Below, piece by piece: positions 23,502 through 33,833 of a stretch of 64,000 nucleotides of DNA. Within the stretch, counting starts at the first letter, position 1; each line of letters begins with the position of its first letter. Under the pieces are notes generated by a model, which did not search any database, was not told the origin of the DNA, and saw nothing but the letters and a program-made list of their open reading frames with translations. A program made the position numbers and the translations under genes. Origin of the DNA: Craterostigma plantagineum (lineage: Eukaryota; Streptophyta; Magnoliopsida; Lamiales; Linderniaceae). The stretch covers positions 19,486,001 through 19,550,000 of the forward strand of contig JAPQWV010000018.1 in NCBI GenBank assembly GCA_027422505.1, read 5' to 3'.

Positions 23502-25852
23502 TTATCTCCTACCAAACTCACCCACCGAAGGAAACCTATTTTTCTGGGGTCGTCCACGTTGTGAACCAACAAGAGGCGGCAACATGTCCATACTACTTTC
23601 AATGCGATCCGTTACCGGCCGTATAGTACCTTCGTATGCCAACTTCCAGATCTCCAAGGTATAATAATCGTGCACTAATGAATACACTGAAACTTGGGCG
23701 CAACCACAAGCTGCAATTGCATGTGGACATGGGATACGATCGATGTCAAACATCATGCTGGTGCATTTGCGCAGCCCCAAATCGACCACCTCGTTCACAT
23801 GCTGCCCGAACACGTTATATGTTAGATGCCCGACTTCCGACGCATGAAGTTTTTGCGACTCGGCGAAACGCTCTTGTATGATGGACTCCACCTTCGGCGT
23901 AAACCTAGTCATGTCCGCAGCGATTGAAGTCTCCGTAGATCGCCGATGCTTGCTGAACCATGATGACGTTAGTCGATAAATCGAGTCCAACAGTCCAATA
24001 ATTGGAAGCTCTCTATCTTTACGTAGAGCCGCATCTATAGACTCCGATCCATTGGTCGTCATTATGTTGTATCTTGATCTAGGGCAAATGCTCGCCTCCA
24101 CGTTTCATTCGGAACTTCGTCAAGATACTTCGCCCCGTCTTTGTACTTTGCTTCAAGCTGCTTAAAAGCACTATCGGACTCGCTCTTTGTGTAGGCAGTC
24201 GCGACACGCAAAAAAATCGGGCAAACACCTTTCTTCTTCATTTTCGTCTTCACGTTTTGTTGAAGGTGCCACGCAAAGAAACCATGAAACGCGTTAGGGA
24301 GAACTATCGGAACTGCATTCTTCATTCCATTGTTCCGATCAGAAATTATTACGAGATCGTTGCTATCCGCGACAAAATGTCGCAATCTCGAGAGAAACCA
24401 CGTCCATGACTCCGTTCCCTCCCCCCCAAACCCCCCCCCCCCCCCCGTCGGCAAGACCCCATGCTACAGGATATTGATGGTAATCGCCGTCTTGGGCAGT
24501 GGCAATCATCAGGACACCCTTATACTTCCCCTTCAAAAAAGTCGCGTCAATAGAAATGACTTTCCTCATTTACGTAAAGCCTCTGACGCATGCGCCGTAT
24601 GCCAAGAACATGTATTTGAACCGACTATCTTCGTCCATCTCCCAATCGGTGATACTGCCCTCGTTGGCTTGCCTCACCGCATCTAAGTACGCCGACAGTA
24701 AAACCGTAGCAAGAGTCCCTGTTACCAACTAGTTCATCGATCGCAATTTGTTTCCCTCTCCAAGCCTTGTAGTATGAAACGGGAACTCCCCTACTCTGGA
24801 TCATTGACTGTATGGAACCGGGTGTCGGGATGTTTTTAGGAGCCCTGAAATTTTCCAACAACGTGCTCGATACGAGCAACGAACTTCCCTGGCGATGTCT
24901 CCGGCGTCGATGAGACACGCCACACGTGTGCCTGTTGTTGTACTTTCGGATCGAGAAAAGGGGGGTTCTTGTTTTGTGCAGCTCGTACTCGCCATTCACA
25001 GTTCTCCTGCGCACATTTGACTACGTACAGGGTTTTGTTTGATCTATCCACTTGGAGTTCGAAGCATGCAGCGACTGCGATTCTAGTGATTTCGTCCTTG
25101 AATTCTTTCTTGCTACGAAATTCTTGTCCAACGTATAGGGTCGAACCATCCGTAAACGAATAGGTACCATCTTCGGCCACATCTATAGCGTCGTCATGCT
25201 CATCGACATCAAACTCGTGATCATCATCACCACCATCATCGTCATCATCATCATCTGTAGCACCTTGCTCGTTTTCATCTTCAGTTTTCCGTCCGACTTG
25301 CTGGTTCTCGTTATCATATTCTTAGCCGCCCATTCCGGAGTAATCGCCTAAATTGCCACTGCTTTCATTACTTTGGTAAGGAGGGTTGTAAGATGTGTTG
25401 GGAAAACCCTCAAATGGTTGGATTTCTGCATTTATATCGCACTGCGCTATAAGGCCGATGTCGAAACCCGACAAATCATTATCATGAGGTTGCGGTGGCG
25501 GTGCAGCAATGACGGATAACTCAACTTGCACGTGAAGAGGTGGTCTTGATCGTGGACAACCACCACCAAGGTACGTTCGTACGCCGTAATTGTTCTCGAT
25601 GTAGATGGGGCGCACATAATTGTAGTCTATGCAAGGCATGTAGCTTATCCTAAGTTTGGTATTGTCGTTGCGTAACGCCAATGCATTCAATATCTCGTTA
25701 GTGAGATCCACTAACGTGCATGAACCGTCGTCTACCAAGATTGATTGCCATCGGCAACTTGGATCGGGAACCCAGTTCGACGTATTGACCTCGCGAATTA
25801 TCCACTGACCATCGACTTGGAAAAAAATGCTGGTGATCATCATGATTATCAC
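23502..25852 (-). pseudogene. mudrA-like: MuDR-type transposase of the MULE, broken
   Basis: Minus-strand order: an N-terminal region (25852-25322), an acidic Asp/Asn/Glu-rich link, the MuDR DNA-binding-type region (VGQEFRSKKEFKDEITRIAV, then CAQENCEWRVRA; 25130-24960), and the MULE transposase core. The core has SIDATFLKGKYKGVL with the first catalytic Asp (24550), VIISDRNNGMKNAV with the second (24340), a likely Glu near 24180, and a SWIM zinc finger (CTSMMFDIDRIPCPHAIAACG; 23765-23705). Lesions: TAA at 25322-25324 in frame with the following domain, a frameshift near 24880, a poly-C tract with a frame change at 24419-24447, and a frameshift near 24080. It would have excised and moved the element in the nucleus. 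Confidence 0.85.
24419..24447. repeat. Poly-C tract inside the transposase core
   Basis: C7, AAA, then a run of about 17 C. On the minus strand it codes glycine where MULE transposases have a conserved stretch before SWTWFL. Confidence 0.85.
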
Positions 25853-25984
25853 CTATAGAAGAAGAATAATTTCATGAGCTTGCCAGGTCGAATGAGTGCT
25901 TTCTGCTGCAAAATCCTCGCGCACCTTTTAATACATTCACGCATTGTCTTTAATTAATTTGTTTTACTTTTCTATTTTAATAAA

Positions 25985-26350
25985 ATTAAGGGTGACACAC
26001 GTAAGGTAAGGTAGGGTCCGTGCGATACACAAGGGAATGAGGTTTTTGGATCTGGGGACCATCACGTGAAAACACGGGACCCACACGTAAGGTAAGGTAA
26101 GGTTCCTGCGCACATACCAACATGGGACCGGCGCTTTTTGATCTGGGGACCATAACGTGAAAACAGGGGACCCGCACATAAGGTAAGGTAAAGTCTGTGC
26201 GCGCATACCAACATGGGACCGGCGCTTATTGATCTGGGGACCATACGTGAAAATAGGGGACCCACACGCAAAATCGGGGGACCTGCGCATGTTGCATTGG
26301 CAATGACCATCGGGATCAAGCGTGGATGAGCGGTCGTCTGCCAATCTAGG
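25985..26350. repeat. Phrase block with a period of about 100 bp, three copies
   Basis: Each period runs: acgtaaggtaaggta, a 'tgcgc' phrase, accaacatgggaccggcgc, tgatctggggaccat, then gggacccac. It lies between the transposase start and the end of the minus-strand Ulp1 gene. Confidence 0.85.
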
Positions 26351-26572
26351 GTTGGTCACCTGCCATTATTGAGTCGTACCAATAATTGAACAATTATTGA
26401 GCATTGGGTCAAAATTGTTTTCTCAGTCACTGTCAAATCACCCATCACGTTGCGTTTCATACACACAATCAATTATTCAACAAAAATTTTATTCTACTAA
26501 CCCTACAAACTAACATCCATAAAGACTTCAACCAGTCCAAAATGTACAAAATGTCCAAAACCACCTAGGCAC

Positions 26573-29475
26573 CTACAAATGGAGCATACAGCTATGCTGG
26601 TCACGCAATATCCGTGCAGCCATAGTAGAGCGATACGCTGAAATATCAAACTGCATTTGATATTCATTAAATTCGGGCGTGTCAACCATAATCGTCTCCA
26701 CCGTCAGCGTCACATGAACCCCGCAATCCAAGCTGCAGCCTTCTGGTTCCGATTCTTTCTATTATTCAACTTCACATTTGTCACAATATTGAACTTGAAA
26801 CGCCAATATGCAGAAAGAAACTCCGCCTGCAAAATATAGCAATTGTTACGAACATGTTACTAAATAAATAAAAATAATAGACATACGAATTTCAGCTACT
26901 TACGAACACTCTCCCGGCGAATGAAACCTGATGCACGCCCAATGAATCGTTAAGGACGAAGGTTTGCGTTGACGCATCAAAAATAAGCATTGCCCAGTGA
27001 CGTTTTGCGAAAATAGGAGAGATGATGTACTTGCATCGCACCAATTCATCCTCCGTGAGACGCTCCAACCAACTCCGACTGCTTGTCGACAATCCATTAA
27101 GGAATTCATCCATATCATCCATCGTCACTTTCGCCTTCCTATTCAACTTCTGCGCCTTTCTAAAGTGCTCGTCTTGTACGTAACTTGGAAAGACGAAGAC
27201 GCGAGGATAATAGTCGGAGTTCGCATAGATTCGCCTCAAGCAATCTAGGTATGCGTCAAGACAATTGGACTTGAGCATATCATCGAAGAGCAACATGTAG
27301 AAGCCTTGGGCATCCACGTCGAACATGTCATTTTCCCAAACCTTATCACTGCAACAAAAAATTGTGTTTATGTACGATGAATGAGTTTGACATCGAAAGC
27401 AAAAATTTATCTAATATCTTGCCGCTTGAAGGTACTTGACAATGAGCTTGCGATCGGATGCATGAATCAATTGACGCCCGGAGAAGTCAAGTCGCCCGAG
27501 GTACTTCTTGCTCCACTGCTCGTTTATATCTTCTTCTGAATCCTCATCACTTGATCAACAACTTCTACGGTCGATTTGCCTCTTCTTCGTACTCATCGGG
27601 CCCTCGACGAAGCACCAAAATCTCCAGCCTCAACCACCGCCACAGGTGTGGGGAACTCTTGAACAGGTACAATCGCAAAATCATCCTCATCACGAAAGCC
27701 ACTGCTCTCGATCTGGAGGACTACCTCAGCTTCGACATTCTGCCGGCTAGGGCCCTCGCCGCCATGGCGGTGTCCGCGGTAACACCTAACTTCCACTCTG
27801 TGTGATAGTAGAAAGCTCACACGATCGAATAGCTCGTGTGCCGGCCCAACGTCAAAGACGTTGTCCCTATAGTACGATGCCTCCTGATCGGCCGCTGACG
27901 GCACTAACAACCCTCGTACATGGGACCCGTCAGCGGCATCTGCGACCGCCTTAAGACTCGGGCATGCTTTGCGACCCCAATTGTTGCTCACCCACCTGAG
28001 CATGCGTGGCGTCAAATCTTCACCCCTACGCACCGCAAAGGCGTCTTGAACGCCAGGTATGCACTCGTAAGCGAGTATCTGAATACAAATAACGCAAAAA
28101 ATATTAGCAATTATTTATATGTCAAAAAAGGTATGCAAAGAAGCTTAATTATAAATCACCTGAAGTGGTTGTACGAACCCACTGATGAGCCACTCTCGTT
28201 TCCTCTCCGGTATATTTACCTTTAAAGTGCGTATGACCTCATCGAACGCCACGCTTCCCCAAGGATATTGGGAGAATGCAAACCGATCTTCGACGAGACT
28301 AAGGACACACTGATCCACGACGGTGTCCTTCTTCGACGGTCGAGTCATCAACACGGCTGTGGCGAAGTAGACGTCCGCCAACTTCAGCTTCTCGAAGTTC
28401 GCATCTTCCTCGTCGCCAGATAATGCCTCCAACGCATGCTTGACGTGCGACATGCGGACTTTCCTGTTGCCAAAATATCTCGCGGTGAATTGTGAGTCGC
28501 CGTTTACCGGCGGTATCTCGGCTGTGAACTTCAGCCCGGTGATTAGGCAATACTCTGATTTTGAAAATCGGAGTGGCATGTCGCCCACAATCATCCACAG
28601 CTCATCGCGGTTGTGCAGACTCGTCTGCCTCTGGATGAGGTACCACAGCAACTGGCCCGAGGGGTTAAAATCAGGCTCCGCACTAACAAGGCGGCCGAAC
28701 GGACTCTCGTTCCTAAAAATCTCACACTCGTGGTGGTTCAGGCATTGTCTTATCAGCTGGTTGGCTTCGTCGTATAACAAGTTCAACTTTACACAGCAAT
28801 AAGAAACTTCGTCCTCTGTGCCCAACTGCTTGTTCATCACAACCTAATTTATACATAAAACACATTTGAGCTAATTACGTGGTATGAAGATTGAAAAATA
28901 GAATACCCTTATGAGCAGATGCGCAGGGGACCCATCGCATATGCTGAGATTCAATCACGGATGCACATGAGACCCTAGCGTATCGGCGTTGTCCCATAAA
29001 GGGTCCCCTGCGTATAATCGAAGGTCCCCTGGTCATAGCGCACGGGTACCCTGCTTATAACGCGCGGATTCCGTGACCTTGTGCGCGCGCAGTGACACAG
29101 GACCCGCCCGTTAACGTCAAGAGACCCGAGCGTTTAAGCAGGGGACCTGTGCTGGCGACCATCATCTTATGGACGGGTCCCATGAAATACGAACAGGTCC
29201 CCTGCTCATAAGCAGGGGTCGTGTGCTTGCAAGCACGGGACCCATGCATTAAAAAGCGACGTACGCTTGCAAGCACAGGTCCTATGCTTGCAAGCACATG
29301 TCCTAAACTAGCAAGCACGGGTCCTATGCTACCAAGCACTGTCCTATGCTTGCAAGCACGGCCCCACCAAATTAGGGTTCGATGAGTCGTTCCCAGATCC
29401 CCTTCTCGCGTTAAATTGAAGAAGACGAAGAGTACAACATACCTCCACTCTTTGGGTGTTCGCGTTGAATGCCAT
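26573..29475 (-). CDS. DUF1985/Ulp1-like cysteine peptidase gene of the MULE, minus copy
   Basis: Exon 1 lies in the TIR (29475-29443, MAFNANTQRVE, donor GTATGT); exon 2 starts at 28843 (acceptor aaattag). Exon 2 carries DUF1985 motifs (SPFGRLVSAEPDF, LLWYLIQRQT, LRFSKSEYCLITGLKF), exon 3 TPRMLRWVSNNW and GSHVRGLLVPSAAD (28080-27593). An acidic link follows, then the peptidase domain from about 27355 (YPRVFVFPSYV, HWAMLIFDAS, LNDSLG) and a last exon with LDCGVHV, giving His, Asp and Cys (Cys codon 26723-26725) as in Ulp1/C48 peptidases; stop at 26573. The expected donor after exon 2 seems altered relative to the plus copy, and a frame break may exist near 27590. Family role: cutting SUMO-like conjugates; its job in MULEs is unknown. 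Confidence 0.6.
28910..29370. repeat. Phrase block with GCTTGCAAGC palindromes (intron 1 of the minus Ulp1 gene)
   Basis: Dense GGGTCCC/GGGACCC phrases at 28925-29220, then several copies of a phrase around the palindrome gcttgcaagc at 29225-29365, next to the TIR. Confidence 0.8.
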
Positions 29476-29844
29476 TATCAATTGAGTATATTGAGGTTCG
29501 GATTTCGGTTTGAGTTGCAGAGAAAATGATTTGCAGGATAAGGGCGGGAGAGAACGCTTACTTTTTTTATTAAAAGTGCAGTGAAAGTTGAAAGTGGTTG
29601 TTTTTTCTTTTTTTTTACTTTTACCCTTCCGTTCTTCTATCACGGGTCTGATGTTTCAGATTCGCTACAGTATAACCGGTAAATCATTTAATTAATTTTT
29701 TCGTTAAGTGTTGTTGAGGTTGTTGATTGACATTAAATAAGGGTAAAATAGTCTTTAGCGCAGAGTTAGTAAGGATACAAAGGTAAAATCCGATTTTAGG
29801 TGCTATTTTTTAAAAGATGACCAACTTAAAGGCTATTTAGTTAA
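29340..29844 (-). repeat. Right TIR of the MULE complex (main part)
   Basis: Reverse complement of the left TIRs, including the conserved ATG (29475-29473) and the terminal ggtgctattttttaaaagatgacca. Its last bases lie beyond a MITE, at 30492-30504. Confidence 0.85.
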
Positions 29845-30491
29845 GGCTTAATTATATTTTTGGTCCCGTATGTTAGGGGGGTTTGCGTTGTAGGGACCAG
29901 TATTTTGAGGTTTTGCAGTATAGGGACTTTAAGTTTCGAAAAGACGGCATTTTTAAGACAGTATACGCCCGACCCTGTATTTTGACCCAAACCCGCCGAC
30001 GTGGAATACGACCCGCCGACGTGTGTTCTTAGAAAATTAGCGACAGATTTTAACGACGGAAATTCCGTCGCTAAAACTGAAAAAATAAAAAAATAAATAA
30101 AATAAAAATAGTTAGCGACGGATTTAGCGACGGATAATGGAAAAATTAAAAAAAAATTAATTAGCTATAGTTAGAAATACTATATATTAACAATTTGAAA
30201 TTATTAACAATTAATTAACAATTTTAGTTATTACTATCTCTATTTCTTTACAAAAATTGAAATTCAAATAGCTAATCTTAAAGGTTAGAAATATTATATA
30301 GCGAAGGAATAATCACGCTAATTTGTTAAGAACGCACCTCAGCGGGTCGTATTCCACATCGGCGGTTGGGCGTATGCTGTTCTAAAAATGCCGTCTTTTC
30401 GGAACTTAAAGTCCATATACTGCATAACCGCAAAATACTGATCCCTATAACGCAAACCCCCTAACATACGGACAAAAAAAATAATTAAGCC
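29845..30491. mobile_element. MITE with ~165-bp inverted repeats inserted in the MULE terminus
   Basis: 29845-30010 and 30330-30491 are inverted copies beginning ggcttaatta and including gttagggggtttgcgtt and gacggcatttttag. The core has the inverted phrases gcgacggattt and ccgtcgctaa. It is flanked by tttagttaa and tatatttaa (7 of 9 identical), which may be a decayed 9-bp duplication of Mutator type. Removing it makes the right MULE end match the left one. Confidence 0.75.
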
Positions 30492-30566
30492 TATATTTAA
30501 AAAACCCCTATAAACGACTCGAATCAGTGTCATTTTTTTCTGAAAAAAGAAATATAATATCTGGAA

Positions 30567-32185
30567 ATGGAGATCGCATACAACCATCCCCCAGCCTCCG
30601 GCCACCACTCTCCGATGGAGCACGGAGCTCCAGGAGTTTTCTCGCTTTCGCCGACGACCCGATTCAAAAGCGAGGACATACTGTTCTGCGTCGACGTTGG
30701 CCCGGAAACGATGGGGGAGATGAAAGTTAACGCTCCTGGGGGCCGTCCGTACACCCGATTGGAGTCAATAAAGCAGGCGATTATGATGTTTATACACTCC
30801 AAGATCACTATCAGCTCTGATCACCGTTTCGCGTTCGCCGCCCTAGGCAAGAGCACTTATTGGGTAAATGTGTTTTCCGCTGATTTCTGTGGTCGATTTA
30901 GGTTGTAATTTGTCATTCTTGAGAGCGATTATGTGTTCAGCGTCAAAAGCTTTAAGAAGTTACTATGGTAGTTCTAATTTGTACTCTTCTTTGACGCTTC
31001 TTCAAGCTCCGCAAAGAGTTCAACAGCGACATTGACTCGGCACTTTCTGTTCTGCGAGGCCTCTCTGTGGAATCGTCTGCAGGTCCTGCCGATCTCACTC
31101 AGCTGTTTAGAGCTTCGACGCATGAGGCTAAGAAAGCCCGTGCACTAAATAGGAATTTCAGAGTGGTAGGCAGCAATCGTTTACTCTCTTTGAGTTATAT
31201 ATTTTGTTAAATTGATAGGGATGATTTCCATCCATTACTAATAGCTGAGTTTTGTCTCATTTCGTTAAGGATAGTTCCGTTTCAAGGATCCATTATGTGT
31301 GGGTGGGGTTCATGTTAAAAGTATTATGAAGGTGAGGATGGGTATATCATTACTTTGATTCTACTGCATCATAGTGTTTCAGTGTTTGCGAGACTCTTTA
31401 AGAACTGTTACTACTCTTGGAGATAAACCGCTCGGCAAGATATGTAAATTTGTTTCTAGGTCTATCTTTTTCTGTTGTTCCTTTCAAAACTGTAGAAGAT
31501 CAGTTCTGTCCTTTCAAGTTCAAGTATCTACCCAAAGTGGAATTTTATTGGACTTCTGCTTTTGCTTTGTCGCCATAGTATGTTATTATAAAATTGTGCT
31601 TATGGGAAAAGGAATCATTAATTGGAGTCATTACTGATATCTGCACCAGACTTTTCTTGGCCTTCCCCTTTTAGAGGAAGCATCTGTACTGTAGCCTAAC
31701 AACCCATATTCTTGTGGCTGTTTTGAAATCATCCTGTCATAGTAATTGAACTCGTAGGCATTTGTGGCTTGATTTATGTATATATGATGATAAAACTATT
31801 CTATCCTTCCCAGATACTGATCTACTGTCGTTCATCGACTCCACCACAGTTCCAACTCCCCTCATCCCTTAAAGTCTTGACCTTGGACGTCATGTACCTA
31901 CACGACAAGCCCTCCCCAGAAAACTGCCCGCAGAAAGTGTACGATACCCTTGTTGATGCCTTGGAACAAATCAGCGAGTACGAAGGCTACATATGTGAGA
32001 GCGGGCAAGGGCTGATGCGCTCTCTTCTCAGGCACATGTCAGTGCTCTTATCGCATCCTCAGCAACGTTGCTTGCAAGACGAGCTTGACGTACCAAAGTC
32101 CCTGGCTAGAAAGCAACCTGCTTTAGTAGAGTCTTCTTCACAAGGGGAAGATAATAATAATAGTAATGTTGTCACCATCAATTGA
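30567..32185 (+). CDS. BABAM1: BRISC and BRCA1-A complex member 1-like (MERIT40/BABAM1)
   Basis: Three exons: 30567-30863, 31008-31165 and 31814-32185 (about 275 residues, as usual for plant homologues). The vWA-like fold is visible: ILFCVDVGPE (residues 38-47), TRLESIKQAIMMFIHSK, RFAFAALGKSTYW, LTQLFRASTHEAKKARA, LIYCRSST, LTLDVMYLHDKPSPENCP and LSHPQQRC. In the family it scaffolds the BRCC36 lysine-63 deubiquitinase complexes in DNA repair and signalling. The start ATG fits the family N-terminus. Exon 2 appears one base short near 31020 (gagt|caac, where the family has Glu-Phe), which would shift the frame; either a sequence error or a disabled copy. The MULE end lies 62 bp upstream. Confidence 0.85.
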
Positions 32186-32619
32186 GGGAAAAAAAAAAAA
32201 AAAAGAGATCGTTGCCCTCTATTTTGTGATGCTCATGTTAGATTCTTTACGTTTTTTTCCTTTAAATGTGTGGTTTTATTGTTTCCGTGTTGCCCCAATC
32301 TTCATGTGGGAAGGAAGATTCAAAAATCCTTTTGGCAGGTATGCGTGTTTTCTTTTTTCTTTGTCGATGTTTGTGTTTTTAGTTCGAGACTGCTCTACTT
32401 CGTTAGATTCAGTCGAGGAACTGATGATACATATCGCATGGATGATATTACCATCTCATATGTTCTGATAACGAGTATGACGGATGGATGAGTGGCTGGT
32501 GACGGTCCATTTTTTAAAGGATGAAGTTAGATATAGCCATATGCCTAATATTAGATTTGTTAACTGTTGGGTATTGTGTTAATGACGGCTATATAGATAT
32601 TGGAGAATCAATATTACCA

Positions 32620-32995
32620 GCGGGCCGGCCCTGGGCGGGGCGGGCTACGATTTTTCAGGCCCGCCTAAAGCCCGCCCCACGTGGCCGCGGGCTTCGGCGG
32701 GCGGGGGGCTGGCCCGCCAATAATAAATAATAAGTTAATTGATAAATATATATAATTATATATAAATTTATAAATTTTTATATAAATTATATAATGTTTT
32801 ACATTTTTTTGTAAGATTTTATAATTTATAAAATTAAAAGTTAAATTAAAATATTTTATTAAACTTTTTTTATTTTCAGGTTTATTTTATTTTCTAATTT
32901 ATGCGGGCTAAGCCCGTCGGGCCCGCGGCCCGCCAGTGAGCAGGCGCGGGCCTAGCTTTCTTAAGCCCGCCCCGCCAGTGGGCGGGCTTTGGCGT
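32620..32995. mobile_element. GC-rich-ended hAT-type MITE, ends worn
   Basis: GC-rich flanks with repeated gggcgg and cccgcc phrases around an A/T core, like the elements at 14693 and 34759, but without clear tgtcaa termini or an 8-bp duplication. Confidence 0.55.
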
Positions 32996-33031
32996 AACTC
33001 GTAAGGCTCCCGTGCCAGCGACAATAGTAAC

Positions 33032-33079
33032 TCGTATTCTGGGATTACGAGTTACGTAACTTGTAATCCCAGAATACGA
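33032..33079. repeat. 48-bp near-perfect palindrome
   Basis: Two 24-bp arms (33032-33055 and 33056-33079) are reverse complements with one mismatch and no spacer. The centre is gttacgtaac. Confidence 0.92.
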
Positions 33080-33152
33080 AAATCTTTATTTTATTAATGT
33101 TTTTTATTTCTTGTTTATTTTATTAATGTTGATTTTTTTTATTATTTAATTG

Positions 33153-33154
<2 letters not shown>

Positions 33155-33191
<37 letters not shown>
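33155..33191. repeat. Poly-C run of about 37 bases
   Basis: Uninterrupted C run. Length is prone to sequencing and replication slippage. Confidence 0.9.
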
Positions 33192-33833
33192 TTCCCCCCT
33201 TTTGCGCATTGATTAAAGCCGTCACAAATTCAGAGTTTTTGGCGTGTCCATTCTTCAATATACTCGAGTCTCCTCCACTTAAGTAAAAGAAAATTTTCTC
33301 GTAAGAAACCAATTCAATCTTCGATCGACAATAGTGTAAGTTCCCTAGCAAGTTTATGGTGGGTGTAGCGACAAAGTGGAAGAAGAAACTTGGCAACGGT
33401 ATCGAATGAAAGCTCGTATGCGTCATCAATAATAGGGGTGGTGGTAAACAGGTCGGGTTCGGTCACATTCAGGTCCAACACGTTTACCACCCATTATTAA
33501 TTATTTTCAGTTTTACCCCTTATCTTTAATAGAAAATGTTAAATTAAATTAGACAACATAATTAATTAAGAGTATAATGGAGAACTTGAACTCTAACCTG
33601 ACCTGTTTACTTAAGCGGGCTGTAATATCGCAAACCCGACCTGCTTTAACCCAAATCTAACCCACTAACCCGCCAACCCGTTTAACATAAAAAAACAAAA
33701 AAACTAAATAAACAAACTTATAAATTCAAATTAAACAAAATAATAGAGAAACATTTGTTTTTCTAAAACATCAACATGATTAAGAAACAACTAAAGTTGC
33801 AACTAACAAAGTATCAGAAAACATAATTAAATA

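Larger units (their letters stand above)
14134..30504 (-). mobile_element. Mutator-like element (MULE) complex with DUF1985/Ulp1 genes
   Basis: The outer limits are inverted copies of one another (14134-14660 against 29340-29844 plus 30492-30504). Inside are a MuDR-type transposase remnant, two DUF1985/Ulp1-like genes on opposite strands, two inverted DEK_C fragments, an internal TIR copy at about 18303, and arrays of GGGTCCC/GGGACCC phrases. Plant MULEs carrying Ulp1-like genes are known. No convincing 9-bp target duplication is visible, and the internal TIR copy suggests that two related elements nested or recombined, so this may not be one mobile unit. Strand is that of the transposase. 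Confidence 0.75.

Noticed and set aside
29845..30491. Interpretation as the natural end of the MULE TIR
   Set aside because: Its inverted repeats are complete by themselves and interrupt the TIR, so it is a separate MITE.
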